Shown: positions 44,098-52,204 of the stretch, one piece after another
How positions within the stretch are numbered: the stretch's first letter is position 1
Layout: every line of letters starts with the position of its first letter
Assembly (NCBI GenBank): GCA_964408085.1
Contig: CAYOYB010000010.1
Location: 14,960-78,959 of the forward strand
Source of the DNA: CAJLIR01 sp964408085
GTDB taxonomy: Bacteria; Bacillota_I; Bacilli_A; RF39; UBA660
Direction of reading: 5' to 3'
DNA length: 64,000 nt
Notes under the pieces: generated by a model
What the model was told of the DNA's origin: nothing
Databases searched by the model: none
The model's input: the letters and a program-made list of their open reading frames with translations, nothing else
Position numbers and translations under genes: made by a program

Positions 44098-44967
44098 ATG
44101 AAAAACAATATAAGAAAAACTAAATTAAAAGAGAATGAAACAATACCTTTAAATATGGATTTTATGTTTGCGACTATATTTAATAATGAAAAAAATATCT
44201 ATGTTTTAGAGCAATTTCTATCAGATTATTTAGAAATACCAATTAATAATATTAAAGGTAATTTAAAAACATTAAAAAGAAAATTAATACCTAATAATAA
44301 AAGAGAAGCAAGTAATGAAGTTGATCTAGTATTAAATTATAATGGTAGACTAATTAATATTGAATTATCTAATGAAAGAAAATCAACAGGTATAATGGAA
44401 AGAAATATTGTCTTTGCTTGTAAAATACATGGCAGCCAGTTAGAATATGGAAATAAGGATTATAAAAATATCGATGAGACATTACAAATAAACCTAAATA
44501 ATTTTAGATGTAATAAAAATAAATTGTTAGCTAAATATTATTTAGCAGATATAGAAAATAAAGAAATTTTAACTACTAAATTTAGAATCGATATGGTAGA
44601 TCTTGTATTAGGAAGTAAGATGTGTTACAATATTAACGACAAGTTATCAAAATGGTGTCGATTATTAATGACTAATAAAAGAGAAGAATTATATAATTTA
44701 GCTACCTATTTACTGGGGCGTGAAAGTGGTGAAGAATTTATGAGCGAAGTAGAAATGTTATGTAGTGATGATGAGTATATAGGATTATATACAAAATTAT
44801 CTAAGAAAGAATTAGAATATAATACATATATAGCTGAAGCTAAAGAGGAAGGAATTAATCAACGAAATATTGAAATAGTTAAAAAGATGTTGGAAGATAA
44901 TGTCGATATTTCAATCATTTCAAAATACACTAATCTATCTATAGAAGAAATAGAATCGTTAAAATAG
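44098..44967 (+). CDS. Rpn-family PD-(D/E)XK nuclease / putative transposase-like protein
   Basis: 289 residues. LNMDFMFATIFNNEKNIYVL at the start and NEVDLVLNYNGRLINIELSNE (Asp and Glu of the nuclease core) are characteristic of the Rpn/PD-DExK transposase-annotated family. EGINQRNIEIVKKMLEDNVD is the usual C-terminal helical repeat. These promote recA-independent recombination or act in defence; no IS ends are visible. GAAAGGAGA precedes the ATG. A probable second member starts at 63895. Confidence 0.8.
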   Translation: MKNNIRKTKLKENETIPLNMDFMFATIFNNEKNIYVLEQFLSDYLEIPINNIKGNLKTLKRKLIPNNKREASNEVDLVLNYNGRLINIELSNERKSTGIMERNIVFACKIHGSQLEYGNKDYKNIDETLQINLNNFRCNKNKLLAKYYLADIENKEILTTKFRIDMVDLVLGSKMCYNINDKLSKWCRLLMTNKREELYNLATYLLGRESGEEFMSEVEMLCSDDEYIGLYTKLSKKELEYNTYIAEAKEEGINQRNIEIVKKMLEDNVDISIISKYTNLSIEEIESLK

Positions 44968-45083
44968 AAAATAAACAAATAAATTTATATTTATTATAGT
45001 ATTTATAGTATTATTAGTTTTGTTATTAATTTTTTTAATCTTTATAAATGTAATAACTATGGTGAAATGTAACAGTTAAAGTT

Positions 45084-45112
45084 AAGAATTAGGATAACCT
45101 AATTCTTTTTTC
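45084..45112 (+). terminator. Rho-independent terminator
   Basis: AAGAATTAGG / CCTAATTCTT, loop ATAA, then TTTT. It ends the Rpn gene transcript. Confidence 0.75.
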
Positions 45113-45187
45113 TTAAAAAAATAATATTTTGAATATTTTTCGACAAGATATTACGTCATTATATTAGATAATAATTATGGTGATAAT

Positions 45188-45664
45188 ATGAAATGGAAAA
45201 CAGCTTTATCAGTTGTATTCGCAGTTTCAGTAGGCTTTTTGATGGGAAAATTTATGCTTAATCAATATAATTCAGAATATGAATTAGCTCCTGTTTTTAA
45301 TCAAAATAGTGATCGTTATTATTTCTTAAATCAAGGTGAATATGATAACTTTGAGGATATGGAACAAAGTATGATGGGGTTTGATTATTATATCTATGAA
45401 GAAAAAGATGGAAAATTCATGACATATGTAGGAATTACAAAAGATTACGATAATATGATGAAAATACAAGGATATTTTACAAATGCTGGATATACTATAT
45501 ATGTAAGAGATGTTAATTTTAATAATGACGCATTCTCTGTTTTAGTTGATCAATATGATCAAATGTTAAGGGAAACAGAAGATAATCAAACAATTAAAGG
45601 AATTTGTTCACAAATATTAGCAAAGTATGAGGAGTTGGTAGTAAATAGTGACAGTTCTAATTAA
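45188..45664 (+). CDS. Membrane-anchored SPOR-like protein
   Basis: 158 residues. An N-terminal membrane anchor (LSVVFAVSVGFLMGKFM) is followed by FMTYVGITKDYDNMMKIQGY and AGYTIYVRDVNF, matching the beta-alpha-beta pattern of SPOR domains that bind denuded peptidoglycan. It sits directly before radC and mreC and overlaps radC by 17 bases, suggesting a cell-wall or division role. Confidence 0.65.
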   Translation: MKWKTALSVVFAVSVGFLMGKFMLNQYNSEYELAPVFNQNSDRYYFLNQGEYDNFEDMEQSMMGFDYYIYEEKDGKFMTYVGITKDYDNMMKIQGYFTNAGYTIYVRDVNFNNDAFSVLVDQYDQMLRETEDNQTIKGICSQILAKYEELVVNSDSSN

Positions 45665-46334
45665 AGATATTCCAGTAAATGATAGACCAATTGAAAGATT
45701 GATTAATAGTGGTCCAGAATCATTAAGTAATACTGAATTATTAACCATTCTAATTAATAGTGGTACTAAACAAAAATCAGCCAAAACTTTAGCTGAAGAA
45801 GTATTAAAAACTATTGATAATATTCATGAATTAAAAAATTTAAAACTAGAACAATTAAAGAAAATTAAAGGTATAGGTACTAAAAAAGCTGCTAATATTT
45901 TAGCTGCCTTAGAGCTTTCCAAAAGGATTAACAATGAAATTAGTACCTTAAACGACATGAAAATAACCAATAGTAGTTTAGTATACAAATATTATAAAAA
46001 TATAATTGGTGATAAATTACAAGAACATTTTTATTGCGTGTATTTAAATACATCTAAAAAAGTTATTAAAGATAAACTTTTATTTATTGGAACTATTAAT
46101 CAAAGTATTGTTCATCCTAGAGAAATTTTTAAAGAGGCATATTTACTTAGTGCTTCTGGGATAATTTGTGTCCATAATCATCCAGCTGGTTCAATTTTTC
46201 CAAGTGCTGAAGATATAAAATTGACCAATAAACTAGTTGAGATTGGTAATTTATTAGGGGTTAAAATTATTGACCATGTAATAATCACAAAAGACAATTA
46301 CTATAGTTTTTTTGAAAACAATGATATAAGGTGA
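45648..46334 (+). CDS. radC: RadC-family (JAB/MPN domain) protein
   Basis: 228 residues. N-terminal helix-hairpin-helix (LEQLKKIKGIGTKKAANILA) and C-terminal JAMM motif HNHPAGSIFPSAEDIKLT. The family is conserved next to mreBCD in Firmicutes; the biochemical role is uncertain despite the repair-associated name. The GTG start at 45648 overlaps the upstream gene; AGGAG lies 13 bases upstream. Confidence 0.92.
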   Translation: MTVLIKDIPVNDRPIERLINSGPESLSNTELLTILINSGTKQKSAKTLAEEVLKTIDNIHELKNLKLEQLKKIKGIGTKKAANILAALELSKRINNEISTLNDMKITNSSLVYKYYKNIIGDKLQEHFYCVYLNTSKKVIKDKLLFIGTINQSIVHPREIFKEAYLLSASGIICVHNHPAGSIFPSAEDIKLTNKLVEIGNLLGVKIIDHVIITKDNYYSFFENNDIR

Positions 46335-46338
46335 TAAA

Positions 46339-47160
46339 ATGCGAAAGAAAAAAAAGGATAAAAAGAAATTTATTATATTACTAATTATTTTATTAATGGC
46401 ATTAGTTTCCTTGGTTATCATTATTGATGATGATCGAAAATTAACAAGCGTTGAAAAAGTAATTAAAGATGGAGTTGTAGCATTAAGTAATTTTGTTTCA
46501 ACTCCTTTTTTAGCAATCAAAACTAATTTTTTTACTGAATCTAAAGAGAATTACCAAGAAAATTTAGAAAGAGAAGAAAATATAGGTATCAATAGTGAAA
46601 TATTAAAAGAAAATAAAGAATTAAAAGAATTGTTAGAATTAAATCAAACTCTAAGTGAACGAGAATATATTAATGCTACTGTTATTAATCGTAATATTGG
46701 ATATTGGTTTAATGAGATAACTATAAATAAAGGAACTAAGCATGGGATAACTGAAGGCATGGCTGTCATCAATTCAAAGGGATTAGTTGGAAAAATATCA
46801 AAAACAACTAATTATACTAGCAAAGTAAAATTACTGACTGATGAGCATATGGAAGATAAAATTTCTGTTAAAATAGAATACGATGATCGCTTTGTCTATG
46901 GTTTATTATCAAATTATAAAGATGGTGAATTTATTATTACAGGTATTAGTAACAACATTGAAATAAATGAGGGAGCAAAAGTAACAACTAGTGGCTTGAC
47001 AGACCTTTTTCCTAGCGGAATCTTAATTGGATATGTTAGTGAAATTTCTATTGATAATTTTGATTTAGCTAAAACTTTAAAAGTTAAAAGTGATATCAAT
47101 TTTGACGATATTTACTATGTAACAATATTAAATAGAAATGTAGATAACGCCAATGATTAA
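46339..47160 (+). CDS. mreC: Rod-shape-determining protein MreC
   Basis: 273 residues: short basic N terminus, membrane helix (FIILLIILLMALVSLVIIID), coiled coil (about 65-110) and a beta-rich extracellular domain (VINRNIGYWFNEITINKGTK; GMAVINSKGLVGKIS; VTTSGLTDLFPSGILIGYVS). It scaffolds the elongation machinery. It overlaps mreD by 8 bases. mreB is not next to it here. Confidence 0.92.
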   Translation: MRKKKKDKKKFIILLIILLMALVSLVIIIDDDRKLTSVEKVIKDGVVALSNFVSTPFLAIKTNFFTESKENYQENLEREENIGINSEILKENKELKELLELNQTLSEREYINATVINRNIGYWFNEITINKGTKHGITEGMAVINSKGLVGKISKTTNYTSKVKLLTDEHMEDKISVKIEYDDRFVYGLLSNYKDGEFIITGISNNIEINEGAKVTTSGLTDLFPSGILIGYVSEISIDNFDLAKTLKVKSDINFDDIYYVTILNRNVDNAND

Positions 47161-47620
47161 AAGTTTAATAATTGTTATTTTATCCTTTATTTTAGAAGGG
47201 AACCTATCTAATTATTTTTCTATAAATACCAATTTTTTCAATACTTGTTTAGTCTTTTCGTCATTAATTATTATTTCAAATATAATAGAAAAAAAAGAAG
47301 CATTTTATCTTTTTGCTTTTTTTACTGGACTATTTTATGACTTATTTTTTATAGATAGAATAGGTTATAGCATTTTAACATTTTTACTAGGATCTATTAT
47401 AATAAAAAACATTAATAAAATAACAAAAATAAAATTTGATATCATTAAAGATATTATAATCATAATTTCCTATCGAGTAATTAGCTATATAGTTTTAGTG
47501 CTAATTGGATATTTATCATTTGATACATTTAAATTATTACATAGTATTTATAGTTCTATCATCTTAAATATAATTTATATAATTATTTTAACAATATTAT
47601 TTAGAAAAAATAGAACATAA
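47153..47620 (+). CDS. mreD: Rod-shape-determining protein MreD
   Basis: 155 residues with about five membrane helices and little else; FTGLFYDLFFIDRIGYSILT is the recognisable MreD segment. Identity rests on hydropathy, this segment and position after mreC. Confidence 0.8.
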   Translation: MIKSLIIVILSFILEGNLSNYFSINTNFFNTCLVFSSLIIISNIIEKKEAFYLFAFFTGLFYDLFFIDRIGYSILTFLLGSIIIKNINKITKIKFDIIKDIIIIISYRVISYIVLVLIGYLSFDTFKLLHSIYSSIILNIIYIIILTILFRKNRT

Positions 47621-47686
47621 AAATTTTTAAATTTTATATATAGTCTAATTCTAATATTTTTTCATATATATTAATAGGTGAAATTT

Positions 47687-48310
47687 ATGGATAAAGACAT
47701 TGAAAAAATAAAAATGCAAATGAAACAAAAACGTTATAAAACATCTGAGAAAAAAAATAAACCTAGTTATAATAGTATTTTATATAAAACAGGCATTAGA
47801 TTTTTAATCACAATTCTACTTACAGTAGCTACTTTAATAATTTTAAAAAAATATCCTAATTTAAAAGATAAATTTTATAATGAAGTTTATGAAAAAAACA
47901 TTTCTTTTGCTTCAATTAATCATTTTTATAAAAATATATTTGGTAGTCCCATTCCTTTTAGTGATTACTTTGAAAGTAAAACAAAACCTGTTTTTAATGA
48001 AAAATTAACCTATTATAAAAGCGAAGAATATCAAGATGGGGTTAAATTAATCGTTGATAAAAACTATCTAGTACCATCTTTAGAAAGTGGTATGGTTGTT
48101 TTTATTGGTGATAAAGATAATTATCCAAATACTATTATTGTCGAACAAGTAAATGGCATTAATGTTTGGTATTCTAATATTGAAAATATTAATGTTGACT
48201 TATATGACTATATTGATAAAGGAACTTTATTAGGTTCAACGATAAATGATGAATTATATTTAGTATATAAAAAAGATGGGAAAGTTTTAGATTATAATGA
48301 TTATATTTAA
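47687..48310 (+). CDS. SpoIVFA-like, degenerate M23 (LytM) domain membrane protein
   Basis: About 207 residues: basic cytoplasmic head, one membrane helix (FLITILLTVATLIILKK) and an extracytoplasmic LytM-like fold (VPSLESGMVVFIGDKDNYPN; GINVWYSNIENINVDLYDYI; KGTLLGSTI). The zinc ligands HxH of active M23 peptidases are missing, as in SpoIVFA of Bacillus subtilis. It lies between mreD and an M50 protease, exactly the spoIVFA place in the Bacillus mre-min-spoIVF-rplU region. It probably regulates the protease encoded next. Confidence 0.75.
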   Translation: MDKDIEKIKMQMKQKRYKTSEKKNKPSYNSILYKTGIRFLITILLTVATLIILKKYPNLKDKFYNEVYEKNISFASINHFYKNIFGSPIPFSDYFESKTKPVFNEKLTYYKSEEYQDGVKLIVDKNYLVPSLESGMVVFIGDKDNYPNTIIVEQVNGINVWYSNIENINVDLYDYIDKGTLLGSTINDELYLVYKKDGKVLDYNDYI

Positions 48311-49049
48311 AATTCATTTTTTATATTGGGTAATGGCTTTCATATGTGGTTTTTGTGGACTATTTAAAAACTTCGTATATTTTAGTTTGTTAATTGCTAT
48401 TCATGAACTTGGTCACTTTATTGGCGCTAAAATAATGAAATGGAAAGTAAAAAAAATAATTCTTTTACCATTTGGTGGGATTACTATTTTTAATGAATTT
48501 TTAAGTAAAAGTTTATATGAAGAATTTATTATTTTAATATTAGGGCCACTATTCCAAATAATTTTTTATTTTTTATATAGCTATATTTTTGGATTCAATG
48601 TTTTATTACATAATTATCATTATGCCTTATTATTTTTTAATATTTTACCAATTTTTCCTTTAGATGGTTATAAATTATTAAATATTTGTATTAATAAATT
48701 TTATTCTTTTAAAACAAGCCATCTACTAACTATAATTATTTCTGTTTTAATAACTAGTTTAGTTTTTATTATAAATTTATATAATTTAAACTTTATTATG
48801 TTATTAGCTATTATTTTTCTAATAATAAAAAATATTGAAGAATTTATTAATCATAATTTAATTTTTAATAAATTTTTACTTGAAAGATATTTATATTCTA
48901 TTAATTTAAAAAAATCAAAAATTATTAAAAGTAATAATTTAAAAAAAATGATGCGTGAATATAAACATATTTTTTATTATAATAACAAATATGAAACAGA
49001 AAAGAGTTTTTTAAAGAAAAAATTTGACATTAAGCATAAATTATGTTAA
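48297..49049 (+). CDS. SpoIVFB-like M50 site-2 protease
   Basis: 250 residues, several membrane helices. AIHELGHFIGAKIM (HExxH) and NILPIFPLDGYKLL (NxxPxxPxDG third ligand) are the site-2 protease signatures; HLPFGGI-like LLPFGGITIF follows the first motif. In Bacillus this enzyme cuts pro-sigmaK in sporulation; here the substrate is unknown. It overlaps its upstream partner by 14 bases. The rplU promoter lies inside its 3' end. Confidence 0.85.
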   Translation: MIIFKIHFLYWVMAFICGFCGLFKNFVYFSLLIAIHELGHFIGAKIMKWKVKKIILLPFGGITIFNEFLSKSLYEEFIILILGPLFQIIFYFLYSYIFGFNVLLHNYHYALLFFNILPIFPLDGYKLLNICINKFYSFKTSHLLTIIISVLITSLVFIINLYNLNFIMLLAIIFLIIKNIEEFINHNLIFNKFLLERYLYSINLKKSKIIKSNNLKKMMREYKHIFYYNNKYETEKSFLKKKFDIKHKLC

Positions 49050-49052
49050 AAT
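49024..49052 (+). promoter_or_regulatory. rplU operon promoter
   Basis: TTGACA (49024-49029), 17-base spacer, TAAAAT (49047-49052), within the last codons of the M50 gene. It gives the ribosomal genes their own transcript beginning at the L21 leader. Confidence 0.8.
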
Positions 49053-49058
49053 CTAATA

Positions 49059-49140
49059 CTGTGTAGAGCCTCTCTCTACAACCGCACAGAAAAGGTTTGA
49101 AACAATTTATTTTGTACCTTAATGGCGAGTCTTAGATTAA
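49059..49140 (+). ncRNA. Ribosomal protein L21 leader (autoregulatory mRNA structure)
   Basis: CTGTG (49069-region) pairs with CACAG enclosing TAGAG ... CTCTCTA and ACCG, followed by AAAAGGTTTGAAACAATTTA and TACCTTAATGGCGAGTCTTA. This order matches the L21 leader found before rplU in Bacilli, where L21 binds to control its own operon. Boundaries are approximate. Confidence 0.78.
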
Positions 49141-49158
49141 ATAAAAGGAGGTTAAAAA

Positions 49159-49458
49159 ATGAAAGCAGTAATTGAAACTGGTGGAAAACAATATACAGTT
49201 GAAAAAGATACAGTTCTATATATTGAAAAATTAGATACTGAAGTAGGTAAAACTGTAAAATTCGATAAGGTTTTAATGGTTGATGATAAGATTGGTACTC
49301 CATATTTAGATGCAACAGTAACAGCTGAAGTTGTAAAACATGGTAAAAACAAAAAAATAAAAGTATTTAAATATAACCAAAAGAAAAATTATCATAGAAC
49401 TCAAGGACACCGTCAACCATATACTAAAGTTCAAATCAAAAAAATTGAGTGTAAATAA
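49159..49458 (+). CDS. rplU: 50S ribosomal protein L21
   Basis: 99 residues. MKAVIETGGKQYTVEKDTVL and the C-terminal KIKVFKYNQKKNYHRTQGHR are diagnostic. AAAGGAGG precedes the ATG. It is the first gene of rplU-ysxB-rpmA. Confidence 0.97.
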   Translation: MKAVIETGGKQYTVEKDTVLYIEKLDTEVGKTVKFDKVLMVDDKIGTPYLDATVTAEVVKHGKNKKIKVFKYNQKKNYHRTQGHRQPYTKVQIKKIECK

Positions 49459-49760
49459 TGATTAAAATAGTAGTTACTTATAACAATAATAAAGTAAGTG
49501 ATATAACAATAAGTGGGCATTCTGGTTATAGTGAAGCTGGCACAGATATTGTATGTGCTAGTGTTAGTAGTATTGCTATTACAACAGTAAATGCTATATT
49601 AAAACTTGATAGTAAGGCACTTACGTATAAAGAATCTGATGGTTATTTAGAAATTAAATTAGTTAAACATAGTGAATATGTTGATACATTAATTTCAAAT
49701 ATGTTAGATTTATTTAAAGAATTAGAAAAAAAATATAAAAAATATATAAATTTTAAATAA
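49458..49760 (+). CDS. prp: Ribosomal-processing cysteine protease Prp
   Basis: 100 residues. GHSGYSEAGTDIVCASVSSI has the catalytic His and Cys of the YsxB/Prp family. It removes the N-terminal extension of ribosomal protein L27, encoded next, which itself carries that extension. It overlaps rplU by one base (TAATG). Confidence 0.92.
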   Translation: MIKIVVTYNNNKVSDITISGHSGYSEAGTDIVCASVSSIAITTVNAILKLDSKALTYKESDGYLEIKLVKHSEYVDTLISNMLDLFKELEKKYKKYINFK

Positions 49761-49773
49761 GAGGAGGTGTATC

Positions 49774-50064
49774 ATGAATTTAATGCAATTAAACATTCAA
49801 CTATTTGCGCATAAAAAAGGACAAGGTTCTACTAAAAATGGTCGTGATTCAATCGCCAAAAGATTAGGAGCAAAAGCTGCTGATGGTGAATATGTGTCAG
49901 GTGGATCAATTTTATATCGTCAACGTGGAACTAAAATATATCCTGGCAAGAATGTTGGAATTGGTTCAGATGATACAGTTTATGCTAAAATAGACGGTTA
50001 TGTTAAATTTGAAAGAGTAGGCAAGGATAGAAAACAAGTTAGTATTTATGCTGAAAGAGTTTAG
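49774..50064 (+). CDS. rpmA: 50S ribosomal protein L27 with Prp-cleaved N-terminal extension
   Basis: 96 residues. HKKGQGSTKNGRDS starts the mature protein. The leader MNLMQLNIQLFA ends in the Prp recognition sequence (xLQxFA, here IQLFA), cleaved to expose the residues that reach the peptidyl-transferase centre. GAGGAGGTG precedes the ATG. A terminator overlaps the stop. Confidence 0.96.
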   Translation: MNLMQLNIQLFAHKKGQGSTKNGRDSIAKRLGAKAADGEYVSGGSILYRQRGTKIYPGKNVGIGSDDTVYAKIDGYVKFERVGKDRKQVSIYAERV

Positions 50065-50090
50065 ATTTTGATTATTCAAAATCTTTTTTA
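50063..50090 (+). terminator. Terminator of the rplU operon
   Basis: AGATTTTGA / TCAAAATCT with a 4-base loop, then a long T-run. Confidence 0.75.
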
Positions 50091-50109
50091 TTTTTTTATT
50101 TAATAAGTA

Positions 50110-50206
50110 TTTACAAACATTAATTAATATTATATTATTAATATAGGAAGTAGGTGAAGAAAAACTTAAGATGATTCAATTCATATTAGTTTTTCTTCTT
50201 TTTTTG
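50110..50206 (+). promoter_or_regulatory. Promoter followed directly by a terminator (attenuator or small RNA)
   Basis: TTTACA (50110-50115), 17-base spacer, TATTAT (50133-50138). A hairpin GAAGAAAAACT (50156-50166) / AGTTTTTCTTC (50188-50198) with a T-run then ends transcription about 60 bases later, before the gene at 50227. A 12-codon hydrophobic frame (MIQFILVFLLFL) overlaps the hairpin but has a poor ribosome site. Confidence 0.4.
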
Positions 50207-50226
50207 TAAAGGGTGGTAACAGTTTT

Positions 50227-50757
50227 ATGAATAAAATAAAAGGAAAGATTTATAATGAAAACTACGTTGACATTGATACAAATCAAAAACATAATTTGAT
50301 TATTTATGATTATTCTATCAACGATAAAACAGATAAATTATTTGTTGGTGAAATTATTGACAATAATATTGATATTCAAGAGTTAATTGATTGTCTAAAT
50401 AAAATTGCTGACTATAATGTTAATAGAAAAATTCCAATGTTTGCTGGTGACTTGATAAGATTTGGCAAGAACAAAAAACTTTTTGAAAAAGTTAATTTTT
50501 CTAAACAAGGTTACAATTTTATATTTAACAAAGATTTAAGCGTATTAAATTGTGACCCTAAAACAGATCCTTATGAAGGAGACTTTTTAGAAAAATTAAA
50601 AGAAATAGTTATAATTGATTATATAGCAAGACGTTTTAGTTCAATTGGTGATAATAATCTTGGAGTTCATCCTTTAGATTATTATGAAAATGATGCAGGA
50701 TATCCTGAAATAGGTGTACAAAAATGTCTTAAATATCCAAATGCAGTTAAGAGTTAA
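50227..50757 (+). CDS. Unknown protein
   Basis: 176 residues, soluble, acidic (KGKIYNENYVDIDTNQKHNL; IPMFAGDLIRFGKNKKL; DYIARRFSSIGDNNLGVHPL). GGGTGG precedes the ATG. No motif known to me. It may be controlled by the upstream attenuator-like element. A terminator follows. Confidence 0.65.
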   Translation: MNKIKGKIYNENYVDIDTNQKHNLIIYDYSINDKTDKLFVGEIIDNNIDIQELIDCLNKIADYNVNRKIPMFAGDLIRFGKNKKLFEKVNFSKQGYNFIFNKDLSVLNCDPKTDPYEGDFLEKLKEIVIIDYIARRFSSIGDNNLGVHPLDYYENDAGYPEIGVQKCLKYPNAVKS

Positions 50758-50774
50758 AATTATTGTAAAGTAAG

Positions 50775-50810
50775 AAATATCACGACTAATAGTTAGTTGC
50801 GATATTTTTT
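50775..50810 (+). terminator. Rho-independent terminator
   Basis: AAATATC ... GATATTT with inner ACTAA/TTAGT pairing, then a T-run. Confidence 0.65.
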
Positions 50811-50841
50811 ATTTAAGTGTATAATTAATAATGGTGATATT

Positions 50842-51315
50842 ATGTTGCAGAAAAGTTTAATTATAACATTAGGTTGTGTTTTAATTGATCAAATTATAAA
50901 ATTAATAATTATGGGAACAATGGGAATTGGTAGCAGTATCTCAGTTATTCCTAATTTCTTTTCTTTAACATATGTAGAGAATAATGGTGCTGCTTGGAGT
51001 ATTTTTAGTGGCAATCGAATTCTTTTAATTTCTATTTCAGTTATTGCTCTAATATTGATATATTGGTATTTTTTAAAAAACAAAGATATTAAAATATTTG
51101 AGCTTGTTACTTATAGTGTTTTAATAGGCGGAATAATTGGAAATTTATTAGATCGTATTAAAGTTGGTAGCGTAATTGATTACTTAGATTTTAAAATTTT
51201 TGGGTATAACTTTCCAGTTTTTAATTTTGCCGATATTTGTATCGTTATTTCAGTTATAATATTATTAATCTATAGTTTCAAAGGTGAAAATAAAGATGCA
51301 AAAGATAATAGTTAA
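50842..51315 (+). CDS. lspA: Lipoprotein signal peptidase
   Basis: 157 residues with four membrane helices. ENNGAAWSIFSG, GNLLDRIKVGSVIDYLDF (catalytic Asp) and FPVFNFADICIVI (second Asp) are the family motifs. It cleaves prolipoproteins such as the one at 23.2 kb. ATG 50842 has GGTGATATT upstream; an ATG at 50797 lies in the terminator and is rejected. It overlaps rluD. Confidence 0.94.
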   Translation: MLQKSLIITLGCVLIDQIIKLIIMGTMGIGSSISVIPNFFSLTYVENNGAAWSIFSGNRILLISISVIALILIYWYFLKNKDIKIFELVTYSVLIGGIIGNLLDRIKVGSVIDYLDFKIFGYNFPVFNFADICIVISVIILLIYSFKGENKDAKDNS

Positions 51316-52195
51316 TGAAAACAATAATTTAAGAATTGATACTTATTTAATTGAAATACTAAATTTTTCAAGAAGTAAAATTCAAAAAATGTTAAAAGAA
51401 AACTATATAACAGTAAATGATAAAAAAGTTAAAAATAGTTATTTACTAAAAGAACATGATATTATTAAAATAGAAGACTATGTTGAAGAGTTACCAAATG
51501 TCTTACCAGAAGATATGAATTTAGATATTGTTTACGAAGATGATGATGTCATCGTAATAAATAAAGAAAATGGTATAGTTGTTCATCCTGCAGTTGGTAA
51601 TAGCAGTCATACTTTAGTTAATGGTTTGATGTTTCACTCAAAAAGTCTTAGTGATTTAAATGGTGAATTTAGACCTGGTATTGTTCATAGAATTGATGCT
51701 TTTACAACTGGTTTATTGATGGTTGCTAAAAATAATTATGCTCATGAATTTTTAGCTAAACAATTAGAGGAAAAGAAAACTACTAGAAAATATATAGCTC
51801 TAGTATGGGGAGTTATTGGAACAGATACTGGAACAATTGATGCACCAATTGGTAGAGACAAAAACGATCGAAAAAAAATGTCTGTAACTGACCAAAATAG
51901 CAAAAAAGCTATTACACATTTTAAAGTTTTAAAAAGATATTCTAATGCTAGTTTAATAGAACTTAAATTAGAGACAGGACGTACCCATCAAATACGTGTG
52001 CATATGAATTATATAGGACATCCTGTTGTCAATGACCCTGTTTATGGAAAAAGAAAATTGTTAGATGATAGTGGTCAATGTTTACATGCTAAAGTTTTAG
52101 GTTTTATTCATCCAAGAACTTTAAAATATATGGAATTTGAAAGTGACTTACCAGAGTGTTTTCAAAACATTTTAAATAAATTTATAGATAATTAG
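51296..52195 (+). CDS. rluD: 23S rRNA pseudouridine synthase, RluD family
   Basis: 299 residues. S4 domain (about 10-60: SRSKIQKMLKENYITVNDKK) then the RluA/RluD catalytic domain with GIVHRIDAFTTGLLMVAKN (catalytic Asp) and ETGRTHQIRVHMNYIGHPV. AAAGGTGA precedes ATG 51296; it overlaps lspA by 20 bases, as commonly seen in Firmicutes. Confidence 0.93.
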   Translation: MQKIIVNENNNLRIDTYLIEILNFSRSKIQKMLKENYITVNDKKVKNSYLLKEHDIIKIEDYVEELPNVLPEDMNLDIVYEDDDVIVINKENGIVVHPAVGNSSHTLVNGLMFHSKSLSDLNGEFRPGIVHRIDAFTTGLLMVAKNNYAHEFLAKQLEEKKTTRKYIALVWGVIGTDTGTIDAPIGRDKNDRKKMSVTDQNSKKAITHFKVLKRYSNASLIELKLETGRTHQIRVHMNYIGHPVVNDPVYGKRKLLDDSGQCLHAKVLGFIHPRTLKYMEFESDLPECFQNILNKFIDN

Positions 52196-52204
52196 GAGGT
52201 TAAC

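Noticed and set aside
44098..44967. Rpn-family gene as a complete insertion sequence
   Set aside because: No terminal inverted repeats or target duplication are visible around it; Rpn genes are often annotated as transposases without IS structure.
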